Positions 21,401-34,405 are shown, counted from the stretch's first letter. The stretch: DNA of 64,000 nt from Psilocybe azurescens (GCA_023853785.1 JAJIRX010000708.1:62001-126000); one strand, 5' to 3'. Program-made: numbers and translations. Notes: generated by a model from the sequence alone, not told the origin.

Positions 21401-22935
21401 TGAGCTGTCCAGGATGTCAATCAGGCCCAATGTCAACAAGGGATCGCAGGCACTTTGTCCAATGGAAGAGGATGCTGAAATGGGAGACAGCACGGACTCC
21501 GGACCAGCACTTCGTCCCGCCCCATTCAACACTGGCATCGGGATCGGGCGCTGGGAAAAAAGTGCAAGAGGTCTCCCGAGCCAATTGAGGAGGAGGACAG
21601 CGACAACAAGGATGCAGAGGGCAATGACAACGAGGACAGCAAGAACAGCGACACCAGCGATGACAAAAATCCTCATTCACCAAAGCATTACCTGGATCCT
21701 GGAGACAGATCGGCACAAAAATCCGGCCACCATGCCCGCTGCCTAAACGTTCCAATCGTGCCTATGCAGTGACATGCTTGCAGTGCAAGAGGAAGAAATT
21801 GTCCTGCATGCAGGTAGAAGGCTGCTGTAGCAGAGGGTCATGCTTTCACTGCGCTTTATCGCACAAAGCATGTCAGACAGGACAGGAAAAAGATGGGAAG
21901 AAGGACAAGGACAAGAGAAAGGGAAAGGTGGAGAGGAAGAGGCTGGCTGCTAAGCCAGAAGCAAAGTGAGCAAAGGTGGATGCATCCGTGTCCGGCCTTG
22001 GTTTCAATGCAGCCTGAGCAGGTAAGTGATTCACTTGTTCACATTCCAGTTATAAAGCTAATGAGATTTCCAGGCATCACTGCCGATGACATCAAGCACT
22101 GGAGGGCATTGGACATAATTGTCCTGCAACTGGAGGATAGAATTGAGAAGCTGGAGGTGGTGGTGGCCAGCCATCAAAGGTCGACGGACAAGGCCTGGGA
22201 ACAAATCAGGAAGAATATGGGAGTCATCCAAAAATTCAATGATGAAATTGGCGACATCTGCAACGCAATAACGCAGCTGGAGGATCGTGTAGCTAAGCTA
22301 CAGAGGCAAGCCCCTGGAACACGGACTACACCCAGTTCCGGTGTCCATGCATCTGGGTCCGGGACAGTTTCCGTGCCCGGCCCATCATCTGTTCCTCTTT
22401 CCAGCCCTCCCCCGCCATCTACCATTGGCTCGGCATCTGGAAGCATCCTACCCCAATCTCCTCCCCCCTCACATCCAACTTGCTCCAGATAATGTGGCTC
22501 ATCAGCCAACACCTGGACCTTCCACTCCCGCTCTCCCTTGTCAAATGTAGCCACGGACTTTTCCCTCAGCAGTCAAATTTTGCCCAGGCCAATGATCCCA
22601 CCCGAAATTCTTGTTCCGGCACAAATGCTGGACACAACAATCCCGCCCAACTCCATTGGTCTGGCACAAGTGCCGGACACATATCTTCATTGTAAGTATG
22701 ATCCCAACTGTCCAAGTCATGGATGTATTTATCACAATATCACTGGCGCTGTCATTTGGCAGTAACTCCAGCTCCAACTACAGTGCCTGCGCCAACAAGC
22801 GAAGATGTCGATATGGAGCAACCAGCTGACCAAATGGAAATGGAGGAGAACGAGCGGTCTAAGTCACCTGCTTGCGCCGAGCTCAGCACACCGGGCGCAG
22901 GACGTCCGCCAGATTGCAACCATCACTTCCGATAG
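21400..22935 (+). CDS. Cargo gene: Zn2Cys6-like cluster plus coiled coil, frame-damaged
   Basis: An acidic stretch (EEEDSDNKDAEGNDNEDS, about 21590-21645) is followed by a cysteine cluster of form C-x2-C-x6-C-x11-C-x2-C-x6-C (first CLQCKRKKLSC, 21775-21807; last Cys about 21872). This fits the fungal Zn(II)2Cys6 DNA-binding pattern, including basic residues between Cys 2 and 3. After a probable intron ending about 22073, a heptad-like coiled coil follows (DIIVLQLEDRIEKLEVVV, ITQLEDRVAKLQ; about 22110-22300), then a Pro/Ser-rich tail to 22935. Zn cluster plus coiled coil is the standard layout of a dimeric fungal transcription factor. The frame changes at A-rich runs near 21550 and 21715, so the copy may be broken or the assembly wrong there. 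It may regulate element genes (inference). Confidence 0.5.
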
Positions 22936-23765
22936 CGACCTCGAGCTCTGAGGACTACCACCCCTGGTCCCTACCTTTGTCCGGCTGTGGTGCCGACTCT
23001 GCTCTGCTCAATTTGAATGGTGACTCCCGGACAGCGGTTGTTATCACGCTGGAGGCCCACACCAGTCAGTCCGCTCAGTCGTCGGCATGACTTGGTCGAC
23101 CACAACACAGGAGACAAGATGGATTCTGATTAGGCAGACATTAGTGAGATTTGATTCAGTAGGCGCCTTTTTTTGTTTGTACATATACTGGTGGAATGTG
23201 TTATTGTCTGTGGGCGGGTTTTTTGTTGGTACATACAGTGGGGTTTGAATTTGGATCGCTACATACAGAGCTGTTTTCTTTTGTTTTGTCATATAAAAGT
23301 ATATATTTTCTGATTCATCCAATAAGATTGGTCTTTCTTGCAGACTATTATTCCCGGACTCTCCTTATGCATTTGCATGGGCCATTGACCTGAAGTCTGT
23401 CAGACTCAGACTCTATTAATGCCAATGTGTCTGAAGTCCGGACTGCCCTCTTTGCAATAGTGACAGCAGGCAAAGCAATACAGTCTTCAGTGCTGAGACC
23501 TGCTGATGAGGTAACTGTCAAGCAATGCAATGCTTGCTGATCAAGTTGTTGTGAAGTTATTTTGCCAGTGATATAAGTTCCGGCATTGGCATCAGGTGCC
23601 GGTCTGATGGACTGTCTGGTAACAGCCTTAGCCTGTAAAGCTTGCTGGTCAAGTTGCTGTGTAGTCGTTTCACCAGTGTTATGATATCTGGTAGCAGCAT
23701 CAGATCCTGCTCCGGTCAACGTGCTGGGTATAGCATTAAACAAGTCTGGAATTGGCACTTGTAGG
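22936..23765. other. Spacer, no gene supported
   Basis: There are short open stretches only. A 45-50-bp phrase, roughly GCTTGCTGRTCAAGTTG with GTG, T and G variants, recurs near 23530 and 23640 and may be part of the tail of the minus gene that follows. Confidence 0.35.
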
Positions 23766-26210
23766 TCAACGGATGATGATTGAATAGGAGCAACAGTTTT
23801 TGACTTTCTTTTTGTTCTTGGAGGCTCGGTGTGGGACGCGAATGTGGATTAATGATGAGTCGACATTGCCTGAGCCATGTGCCACCATCTGTTGTTGATC
23901 ACGGTCCAGCTCGGACAATGGGGTGGCAATGGGGTTTGCAAAGGTGCTGCCATTGTCATGTAAATTGAACACAAAAGCTTCATCTTGTACGTTTGGAATG
24001 TGGTAGTGATTGAAGTGTTCGTTATCAAAAGCTGTCTGACTGTTGTGGAACATGTTTTGGCTGGCACTGAAGCTCCTGATATACGCCATGTTGTCAAGTC
24101 TGTCATCAGGATTGTCATTGAACGGTCCCATGATAATTTTGGCATTGGATGGCCCAGCAGCGACGGAATGTGCAGTGTTGTAGCTATATTCAGGGTAAGG
24201 TCCTACATTTGTTGCCCAATCCCATGGATTTGGGTGTTCATGTCCACCATGGATGTCATTGCCCAGATAAAGCTGTGGCAAGTGAAAGAGAGTTGTTTGT
24301 GAAGCCACAAGCTCCGGTGAGCCATCTCTAACATCTCCCTGAATGTCCGGGTCCAGTGCAATGGCTTTCTCTTTGCCTTTGTCAACAGTGAGGGATATGT
24401 TTGCTGACAGGTCCGGATTGGAGTCTGGGACGGGACTCATTTGGAGGAGCATATCTCCAATCCTGAAAACATTTTGGCCATCCGAATTCTGAGCTTTGCT
24501 ATTGTCCTTTGAACCTTTGGCCTTTCTCTGTTTTTTGGACTGTTTAGGTTTTTCTGTGCTCAGTGCTGGAGTTGCATTGGGATCGGGATCAGAATTGGAA
24601 CTGGGATCGGACTGATTGTGCACACCATCGTCTGGATAACATGTCCAGATAGGTTCGTAACCTTTGCGTTTGGCATTGACCATTGAAAAGCAAAATACAT
24701 GGCTTATGGGATGTGTTTCCTGTCGCCCCAAAATGTGGTCTATCAGTGATATTAGGTTAGGCAAAGACAAGTCGAGAGGGTCTTTCATTTCGAATCCACT
24801 GGGCAGATATTCCGGTATGAACAGTGCCTGATTTTTCTATAGTTGTCTGTATGTGACTTGCTGGCTTCGACTGTTTGTTGCCAGCTCTATGCAAATTTTA
24901 AGTTAGGCAATGCCGGCTGGGCAATGAGGTGTATGCACTGTAATGTTTTGCAAGGTATTTCCGAATCATTTCATCGAAGTTCTTTCTTGACTGGTAGGTT
25001 GCCTGACTTTGTATCCAATCCCTGTGGCAGGATAGGGAATCCGTTGTGGGTGAATTGGAGGCCGAGATCACATACACCAGTGCCAGTGCCGCCAGGCACC
25101 CGTGGTGCAGGTCCAGGGTTCAAGATCTTCCTCATTTTTGTTATATATTCCATGACATAAAGCTTCATTGGGTGAACCTGAGGCCTGTATTGACTTTCAA
25201 ATAGTGGGGCATCAACATCCATAATTTCTGCCATCTGATCAAGACTATAAAATTGCGATAAGAACACAGAATGCTGGTGCCGGGTTCAGGAGCCAGCCGG
25301 AACTGGGAGAAGTTTGCTTACACTTGAACAACAAGCTTGCCCAATGAGTCTGTGTACACCACAAATGAAAGGGACAGAACACCCATTTTGTTCCAGTGAC
25401 CTCTTGCACCTTCGACAGCCATGAAATGGCATTTTTTTGGCCAGCCTATTTTACATATTGATTCAGCTCGCCCGCGAAAGAAGTATAAAACGAACTGTTG
25501 TCTTCTGTTGTCATCTTGATTATCTGCTGACACAATCTTTGCACCTTGTATATCCAGGTGTTCCAACTGCAGTGCTGACATTCATTGCAGAATATTTCCT
25601 AGGGCCTTCATACGAAAGTCAAACCAATTAGGTGTTTGAGTAGACGTGGAATCAAGTCCCATTAAGCTTGCAATCTCTGCAAAAACATTGTCCTTGCGTG
25701 TCTGCCATAAAATTTCAGACCTTTTCATTGCTTCCCCAGCAATCACAGTTTCTGCAACTTTAGTTCCTCACCATGTATTTTGCATCCAAGCTGCTAGCTT
25801 CTATATAATGTTCAAAATCCAAAAAAGCGCCCAAATGTATTTTTAGAACATTGAAACTCTAACTTTTGGAATAAATGAAAGCTTGACGTACCTTTGTTTG
25901 TGTTTGTGAGTCTCCAATATCCTGACCAATACTGTCCCAGTACTGAAATATCTCTGGCAGAATGTACATCTTCGCCCACGTTTTTGCGTTCCTCCACTGA
26001 TTTCAATGCAAGATACCTTGCTTTATGGGCATCAAGCACTTTCCTTTCTTCAGCATTATAGATGACTTGATGCCGATCTGGACAAACAAGAAAATCTGGG
26101 GTGATAGGATTGGGGATCGGACCAATATTATCATTAATGTCATCTGGGTTTACTTCATTAGTGGATGTGCTTGGTGAGGCAGGAGGATGTTTGATAGTTG
26201 CAGAGTCCAT
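23766..26210 (-). CDS. Cargo gene(s), unrecognised multi-exon
   Basis: The start is proposed at 26210 (MDSATIKHPPASPSTST). Successive minus-strand open pieces with intron-like joins are: CPDRHQVIYNAEERKVLDAH (about 26020-26090), MKRSEILWQTRKDNVFAEI (about 25660-25740), GHWNKMGVLSLSFVVYTD (about 25340-25400), IMDVDAPLFESQYRPQVHP (about 25170-25230), and a 340-codon open exon 24788-23766 starting MKDPLDLSLPNLISLIDHI. The last exon is rich in Asn/Ser/Asp with a Lys-rich patch (PKQSKKQRKAKGSKD). No domain recognised. It could be one gene or two; an in-frame stop near 25593 is either an unplaced intron or a lesion. Confidence 0.4.
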
Positions 26211-27816
26211 ACCGGTAACAAATGTGTAGTGACAGAACAATAAAGAGCCACACAGGGAGGCTGCAATCAGATGAAAATTTTCACAATATGATTTCAAATA
26301 GAGCACCGGATGTTGTCTAGACCTGGATAACCCATGATGCGGTTATATGGTAAATTTTCATATGCAATTTTAAACATCTCTCTCTTTCTCAATGCCCTCT
26401 CAAAGACAAAAAAAACAAGAAAGAGGCATGGCAAAATGTATTGCATGAAGGGGATGTTGATGCCACTGCTGCCATTACATATGAAACAAGAAAAATTGTC
26501 ACACAGAGTGGGTGAATAAAGACAAAAAAGTCGCAGTTGCACTGGAACATGAACCAACAGAGCCTACTGGTGGGCCTTCTGAACTGACAGAGATGGATCC
26601 AGATATTGAAGACAATCCATTTCACGACATGGACTTGGAAGTGGATGATGCTGTTGTAGAACCAAAAGCACAGAAGGTCAGACTGTTTGAAATACATCCA
26701 TTAAATTCATATTTTGACCAAATTAAAGACACAATGGGATTATATATTACAGTTTGTCGAAAGAGTGGATGATTTGCTGGGGGCATTGCTCAGCTGGGAA
26801 TCACTCCGACCTGAGCTCTCTGAGTGCATTCATTGTTCTTCAAACATACGAGCAGTATGGCGTTGTTAGGACTGCAGTATGCCTGTAATGCTATGCAGAT
26901 CCTGCATGTGCTGTCATACACCAATTTTGATTGGATATGAGATTTATCTATAAGCTTAGAGCATCTGGCTTGACTCCCCATTGCATGCAGAAGCCAGGGT
27001 TATTATTTCGCATTTTTATCTGAAGCACATCCCTCAATATTCAACGTTGAAGTCCATTCACAGTCCACTTCAATCTCCATTCCAACTTTCAATCTCCACT
27101 TCAACCATTTGATCAGTTACATTCCCTATCAATGATTCAATTGTCTATCTATTTGAACCTCAAGGCTATCGCAGCTTATTCTTGGACATCATTTCTACCC
27201 ATCCTAGTATGCACAGCACAGCACAGCATCGTATATCACCATTGTCATCAGCATTTGGTCATCTACAACTATTTGGTCCTTAACTGGATTCCACATATGC
27301 AGCAAATCTTTGTCTCACTCAGCAGTCTTGGTAATGGATGACTGAGCTGTGCCATGAATAGACTGGTTCTATTCATTAGCATGGTACTTGTTTGCTATTT
27401 TGGCTCTTTTTCTATTGTCTGACACTTTCATATGATTGATCCTTCCTTCCTTTTGTCATTCTTGCTTATTGTACTTACTCAGCTTCGCTTCTTTCTTACT
27501 CATCTCACTTCGCTTTTCATAATCCTGCTTATACTTCTTACTCATCCTATGTTACTTACTTACTCATCCTTCTATTTTTCACTCCTAAACTCTGTCAGCC
27601 TTCAATCTATTGTATGTAGTTGACAGATAGGACTACTGGGTGTTGTTCTACAGAATGATTAGTATAGTTTGGACGCTTGATCTCTCTTAAATATTTTTCT
27701 ATGTTCTCTGGTATATAAACCATGTATTAGTATTGCTTGGAATGCAAGGAAGTTACAAGCCCCAACTTTCTTCACAGCAAAGATTTCAAGTTATCAAGTA
27801 CTCAGTCCAACCAGTA
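26211..27816. other. Spacer with weak coding remnants
   Basis: About 26390-26780 (plus) carries short open pieces (KEAWQNVLHEGDVDATAA; PDIEDNPFHDMDLEVDD) in different frames, possibly a decayed cargo exon. About 26790-27816 is AT-rich with no gene seen. Confidence 0.3.
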
Positions 27817-28253
27817 CTTTACTGTCCCCACCCATTCCAAATGGAATCCATGGAATCCAACTTGATTCCATGATTCCATGGATCCCAGTTGAATTCCAGT
27901 TGGAATCCAGACCAATTCAATTTGATTCCATTTAATGGTTTCAAGTGGAATGGCTGGGAATCATGGAATGAGCCCATTCCAACTGGAATCCAAGTTCATT
28001 CCAGCTTATTTCATTCAATAAGACTTTGTGAATTTCACTAAGTCCAACTTTAAATTCACATGGAATGGAATGGAATCCAATTGGATTCCAACTGGAATAC
28101 TTTAATCTTAGCTTAAATTTATGTGACAATGTAATATAATATATTAAAAACTATATACTACATGATTATATACAGGTAAAAATAAAATAGAAACATAATA
28201 AAAAGAAAGAAAAAAAGAAAAAAAAAAAGAAAGAACAGAAAAAGGGGGAGGGT

Positions 28254-28600
28254 ACATTGGTGGTGTCGTCGTCCGTGTTATCAACGTCGTGGTCGGCCAT
28301 ACCTGTCGTTGTATGCGTTGGTGTCGCTGTTGGGTGTTGTTGTCGGCCGTACCACGCCGTGGTACGTATCGGTGTCGTCGTTGATGTCATTGTTGGTGTC
28401 ATTGTTGGTGTCATTGTTGGTGTTGTCTGTATGTGTTGTGGTACGTGTCGCTGCCATCATCGTGTGTTGTGGTCGTCTCCCTGTCGTCCTCGCTATCACT
28501 GTGGTGGTACGTGTTGTCACGGTCCATACCCGTTGTGGTGCGTGTTGGTGTCATCATCCACCATGCCCATCCTGGTACCCGTCAGTGTCAGAGCAACACT
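28254..28600. repeat. GTTGGTGTC-type simple repeat block
   Basis: GT/TG-rich tract including four near-tandem 12-bp GTCATTGTTGGT units at about 28385-28425; long open frames here are low-complexity artefacts. Confidence 0.7.
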
Positions 28601-28939
28601 AAAATCAGTGTGACAAGGCTACCAACAAAGACAAGCAAGAGAGTAAGAGCAGAGGATGAGGAGAGAGCAGAGGATAAACTTATGAGGAATCAATGATCTA
28701 AAGGTTCACACCAATGATAGTGGAAATCCTAAGAGATTGAAGCTGGGGATCTACCTACAAAACATGCAGTACTTATACTACTCTAGAGATGACTGACTAA
28801 GTAAGATTCCATGATGAGTAATAAGAAGAACCATGATGAATAATAAAGAAAGCAATTAATAAGTAATGATGAGTAATAAGGATCATGATGAGTAATGAAA
28901 AGGAGTGATGATGGAAACTTCTGGAATGATCAAGATACT

Positions 28940-29170
28940 GACAAAGATAAAAGATAAGATAAAAGATAAAAGATAAGATAAAAGATAAAAGATAAGATAA
29001 AAGATAAAAGATAAGATAAAAGATAAAAGATAAGATAAAAGATAAAAGATAAGATAAAAGATAAAAGATAAGATAAAAGATAAAAGATAACAGATAAAAG
29101 ATAAAAGATAAAAGATAAAAGATAAGATAAAAGATAAAAGATAAGATAAAAGATAAAAGATAAAAGATAA
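28940..29170. repeat. AAAGATAAGAT minisatellite
   Basis: More than ten copies of AAAAGATAAGAT alternate with AAAAGAT in a nearly pure array. Confidence 0.9.
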
Positions 29171-29339
29171 TCATGGGATGAAAATAGAAGTAAACAAGAG
29201 AAACCTGACAGTCAGTGCCTTCGTCATGGTCCGTACCTGTTCGCGATGCGTGTCGGTGTTGTTGTCATGTGTTGTTGTTGGCCCTGTTGTCCTGGCCTTT
29301 GCTGTCACCATGGTGGTATCCGTTGGTGCTATCGTTGTG

Positions 29340-29760
29340 GGTTGTCCTCGTTCTCACCCTTGCCATCCACGTCCTCGTCCACATCCTTGCTCTTGCCCTT
29401 GCTGTCCATGTCCTTGCTGTCCACGTCCTTGTCCTCACCCTCCACGTCCTTGTCCTCACTGTCCACATCCTTGTCCTCGCTGTCCTTGTCCTTACTGCCG
29501 TACTCGCCCTCACCGTTGTCCTTGTCCTTGTCGCTGTCCTCGCCCTCGTCCTGGTCCCCGCTGGTGTCTTGGTCCTCACTGTTGTGGTCCTGGTCCTAGC
29601 CGTCATCGTCGCAGTCCTTGCCCTTGCCCTTGCCCTTGCCCTTGCCCTTGCCGTCCTCGTTGTGGTCCTTGTCTGTGTCCTCGTTGTCACTGTCACTGTT
29701 GCTGTCATCCTCATCCTTGTCGGTGTGGCCGTTGTGGTTGTTCTTGTCCTCTGTCAGCGT
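29340..29760. repeat. Pyrimidine-rich GTCCTTG/CTCAC hexamer array
   Basis: Strand-asymmetric CCTTGTCC, TCCACGTCC and CCTTGCC units run over about 400 bp. Open frames on both strands (Pro/Cys/His-rich or Thr/Arg-rich) reflect the repeat, not genes. Confidence 0.8.
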
Positions 29761-29956
29761 CAGGTTGGCTCTCACCTGGCTCTGACCGACGAGGTGGTGG
29801 TGGTGGTGGAAGGAAAAAGGGTGGGGATCGGAATCAACAACAGACCAACATGGCATCAACATGTCACGCACGTGTTGTTGTTTGGCCTGTGCCGAGCAGT
29901 GCCGAGAATTTTGGCTGTATCAGTATGTATATAACTAATTTTTTTGTTTTCTATAA

Positions 29957-30040
29957 GCCTTTGTGGCTCAGTTGGTTTATCCCGTTTATGTTTGGCCTTC
30001 TCCGATGCCCAAGTTCAATTCTCGTTTGTGTCTTTTTTTT
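29957..30040 (+). ncRNA. tRNA-like pol III promoter unit (possible SINE head)
   Basis: TGGCTCAGTTGG (29964-29975) fits the pol III A box. AGTTCAATTCT (30012-30022) matches the B box at most positions, 37 nt downstream. A T8 terminator follows at 30033-30040. No full cloverleaf can be drawn, so this is a tRNA relic or SINE head, not a working tRNA. Confidence 0.4.
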
Positions 30041-30398
30041 TCTATACTAGTATAAATTATAATAAAATATAATAAAAATAATGGGATATCATTCCACTTG
30101 GATTCCACCTTATTCCATTGGAATGGACCTATATTGGACCAAACCCAATGTAATATATGATATTCCAGTTGGATTCCATATAGATTCCAGCCATTCCATT
30201 GGAATGAAACTGGAATATTCCATTTGGAATGGCTTATTTTCTGGAATCCAATTGGAATCCAATTGGAATCCATGTTCATTCACCCATACAAAATAGCAGG
30301 GTGTATGATATGAGATTTCAGACTGGAATCTAATGGAATCCATCTCTATTCCAGGAATGAAGTTGGATTCCATCTGGAATAGGTGGGGGACAGTAAAG

Positions 30399-31440
30399 AC
30401 CTCCAGTCCAACACTCCAACCACACATTCAATCAATCTCTATCAATATTCAGCACGAAATTCAACAATCACTCCAGTTATTCAAGACATTCACCAGAGGC
30501 TAGACCAGCCTATCCAACTACCCACGCTCTCACATCCCAGAGCAATTTGTCCAGTTCATTTCAATCCTATCATCCTCCAGACCCTTCATTTTTCCTCTAC
30601 ATCAAGATCCTCTACTACCCATCACTTCTATTGCTCCAGAATATTTTTATTCAGCAATCTTGGTCTTGTTGTCATCTTCATCATCGCCCTAGTCATCCCT
30701 CATTCACTTCACCACTCTGTTTGATTTTTTTGGTTCAAGAATATTGCACAATCCTTCACCATCTATCACTCCAGGCTGCTCAAGTCATTATTCAATCACC
30801 AGACCTTATCTCTGGCTTTGCAGACACTGCAGACTCGATTGAAGTGTACTAGGATCAAGACTACATTCTCACTCCTGCCCCCATATCAATCCATACAAAT
30901 TATCTAGTCATTTGGCCCCTCCACAGTCATCACACCTCATTCACACCATTCTACCCCAATCAAGTTGGGTTGCTTCCTCTCAGTAAATACTCAAGGGCAT
31001 TTTATATTCCCTCATCCATTCCTCCTCCTTCATACATCCCTGCCCTCCTCAGACCACATACATCTTCACAACCTAGTGGCCAAGCCAGCCCTCACTTTAA
31101 CTCAACAGGGAGAGAGTCGTCTTATCTAGTCTAGACCATTCCTCTCTGGTTTGTGTTTTTGTTTTTGATTTATATATCAAATCACACACTATGTAGTTCA
31201 GCGAGACACATCAAGACAATCCTATGCACAGAATTCAATGGTGGACCAGGTCTCATTTCTGGAAAGCCAAGCTTTGGGAAGTCGGAAGTTATCTTCTAAT
31301 AACCCATCACCAAGGTATCCCTGTGTGTGCAGTGCTCGAATTTCAGCAGAGATATTTGGAGTCATTGGAGTGACCCAAAGACGAGAGGGAGCAGGCAGAA
31401 CTTTGGCAACAGGGTACAGGATTTCATAGTGCATGTCTGG
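30399..31440. other. Pyrimidine-rich spacer upstream of KDZ pseudogene
   Basis: C/T-rich sequence with frequent CATTCA and TCACTCC words; no coding supported. Probably the upstream region of the transposase gene. Confidence 0.35.
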
Positions 31441-31449
31441 CACCAGGAC

Positions 31450-34405
31450 CGGGACCAGGTTCAGGGCCAAACCAGCACGATGACAGTCATGCTGGTACTC
31501 ACCAGCAAGAATGGGCGGATAAACTGCAGCCACATGACTGTAATTTGAATGATCATGAGTTTGATCACTACTTGCAATCGTTGCAAGACAATTCAAACAG
31601 GGTACAAGACAAAACGGTGCTGGACGAGGAGCCTGACGACACAACAGAAGTCACCAATGCCGATGCGATGTCCATTTTATCCTGGACTATCTCAAAGCAT
31701 TAAACATTGGTGATGCAGATCTGACAACAGCCATTCCCACTGCTGATGGTTTGAATAACTTGTATGTCCGCGTCGTTCACACCAATGGTCTTCATCACTT
31801 GGCAATGGTTTCTTGTTCATGCTGGGGCCCTGATGTTCTTCCACTTGATTTGATGGTGAGTAGGTTGATACCAACCAGCTTCCATCATATCCAGACATTG
31901 TTTTTGGCTCAAATGCTTGATTTCTTCTGTCTTTCAAATCTTGAACTCAAGGCATCGGCATATCAATTTTACACTCTATTGCGCTGGATAACGAACCCAA
32001 TTGCTCCCTCAAGTGTGGTTGATCTGTACAACAAATTTCGCCATATGACCTGTCTGTGGCAATGGATGAAGAAACTCAAATGGTCAGGATTTGCTGGTCA
32101 TAATGGGAGAGGTGCGAGGGACGTCCAGAAAGGTGAACTTGCAAACTACTGCCCAGCATGTCCACAGGTCAGGGTTAACCTGCTGCACAATTGGCAAGAT
32201 GACCCAAACCACTGGGTGTATAAATGAATATTTGTTGCCGATGGAAATTTCAAGGCCGATTATGTTCAAACTGAGAAGCTGTTGCAGGACATATGGCTAT
32301 CAGAAGGAGGAGGCATGATTCCACTGCATACAGAGTATGATTCATTCCTGAAACATGCTATAGAACGATTAACAGTCAGTTTCCTGTCCTGGTGCTGTGC
32401 TGACCCAATCCCGACCCGACTAAACTATTCCACAGGGCGCACCTTGTGAGAACACATTTAAGGCTATCAAGAACGCTCTGATCGCCTCATCCACCTGCAA
32501 TATCACCAGGATTGTGGCTTTTGCATGTGCTCGACATGGATGCTTTGCCCCTAACTCAATGGTCAATCTTTTCAAGGGTGAACAGCAAAAAAACGTTGAT
32601 TTTTCCTTTTTAATAGGCCTGGCGTCCACCCCAGTTCACCTGGACCAAGGAGCAATGGTGATATACGACATTATATGTCAATACTTTATTTACCTGTTGC
32701 TCCGGATTGGACGTTTTCTGCCGCCGGGTTTAAAGCTTGATTGAGCAATTGGTATGTTTTACATGTTCATGCCCACAAAGACAAATGTTTTTTCCATTAT
32801 GTGCCCACATTTATCCTGGGCACGGCCACTGTTTGTGGTGAAATATTGGAATCACTGTGGTCGAACTTAAATCCAATCTCCCAGGCAGCACAGACAGCAA
32901 CTCTGGCGCACCGTGCAGAGCTCCTCAATGATTATGCCTGCGATTTGAACCATAAAAAGGCTCTGGGAATATGGAAATATCTCTCCAAACGTTTTGTAGA
33001 AGCTGACCTGCACAGAGAAAGGTTTCACAACTGCTTTTTGAAAGTTAGTGCTGCCGCCGGGACAGACACAGTCGACATGTGGACAAAACAAATTGAAGAT
33101 GCAGAATCTCAGCAACTGGATAATCCCAAGGCAATGGATGTATATGCTGCCAAACGTCTGGCCAATATCAGATCCAGGGGTGACAGTACCTCGGTAGCTG
33201 ACCCAGTCCACAGTTGAATCCTGGTTGGAATTTGCGCTGCTAGTGGAAGAAAAACAGTGAGTCAATATTCATCTCCTATGCAGTCAAGTGACTTACCTGG
33301 CTTCAGGTTGGATATTCAGATTAGGACACAGCACCTGATTAACAAGGATTGCATTGACAACAGGGATAAAATGAACAAATTACAGGAAGAATTGGCCGTA
33401 GAGATGACACAGCTCGCTCACTTGCAAGGCCTTGCAGGAGTTCTTCAAATATCTGGCCAGAGTGTTATTGTACCAGACCAACCACTGGATATTTGGGAAG
33501 ACGGGGATGATATCCCAACCCAACCCGTTGCCGCTAAACTTAACAATGACATTCACCTCCACTTGCTATGTCTACCATCCAATGGTAATTGCAGCGACAG
33601 CTACAATGATGCAGAACTTAAAGCACAAATTAAGCAGGCTACCAGTCATTTGGACCAAATCTGCAAACTCATTGCAGAGAAGTCCTTCTTGTATTCGAGT
33701 GTATACAGAGATGCCCCCAACAAGGGGGTCCGGACCCGGGCCCGGACAACAATTAAAGCAGCTAATCACAAAATATCTTTTCATTCCCAGGTATACACTC
33801 ATTGCAGTGCCTGGCTAATCCAGCTGAATGCCAATAATATCACCTTGCGCAAACTCTGTGTGCTAAAAAGGATGATGTAAGGGGAAGCACCATGATCTTG
33901 AATCCCAACCTTTCAGGCTCCACAACACTTCGACTGTCCTGGATTTGGCATTCTGTGAGTCAATGTCTGTTGCCTCGAATAAATGGCCACAATGCCGACC
34001 CCAGTTCTGTGCCAACTCCGGGCAATGATGAAGGAGACTTGGGTATGGAAGAAGAAACAGATCCCACAACTATTCTTGAATGTAAGTCATTTATTTCAAA
34101 TTGTGTTACTTCATGCTTAATAATATTAGTTAAACGTGTACATTGGCTTTGTGCAAGAGCACAATTTCAAAGATGGGATGAAGAGAAGACACTTGTTTCA
34201 TATGAGATGCAGTGGATCGTATCCTATTTTCTGAATAAAGCCCGGTCGTGGAAATCGGCGGCAGCGTGTCCGGGACCAGATTCAGCTCAATTGCCACCCA
34301 GAGTCATTGCATATGCACACTGGCAGTCTGACATATGGCATCAGTTGGCAATTATTGCTGACCAATCTTATCAACGATCAAATCCTAATTATAAATCAAT
34401 GTAAC
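31450..34405 (+). pseudogene. Second KDZ transposase, broken
   Basis: The order matches the intact KDZ gene at 3,763. There is an upstream acidic region (about 31470-31700), then VVHTNGLHHLAMVSCSC and MLDFFCLSNLELKASAYQFY (31770-31970), then ADGNF, FACARHGCF (about 32515-32545), YDIICQY (32664-32684), HAHKDKCFFHYVPTF (about 32765-32810), CGEILESLWSNLNP (about 32834-32875) and a helical tail including RVHWLCARAQFQRWDEEKTL (about 34130-34195). Lesions are TGA at 32225-32227 in an otherwise open frame and a stop plus frame change at 32742-32770 between the two catalytic blocks. The second motif (ESLWS) differs from the EGSHGEQ of the intact gene, so they are different KDZ lineages. Confidence 0.82.

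Larger units (their letters stand above)
27817..30398. mobile_element. Nested 2.6-kb TIR element packed with TGGAATCCA-type subterminal repeats
   Basis: The left end is CTTTACTGTCCCCACC (27817); the right end is its near mirror (30398 backwards CTTTACTGTCCCCCACC). Both ends are followed inward by about 280-310 bp dominated by ATTCCA, TGGAAT and GGATTCCA words in both orientations (27832-28100 and 30080-30385), able to fold back extensively. The centre holds simple repeats, not a transposase, so it is non-autonomous. No clear target-site duplication was found. Confidence 0.7.

Noticed and set aside
23985..24302. Plus-strand open frames inside the 23,766-24,788 minus exon
   Set aside because: The minus frame is longer and compositionally protein-like; the plus ones are shadows.
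29178..30050. Cys/Pro/His-rich or Thr/Arg-rich proteins on both strands
   Set aside because: They are translations of a pyrimidine-rich simple repeat with no starts, domains or splice context.
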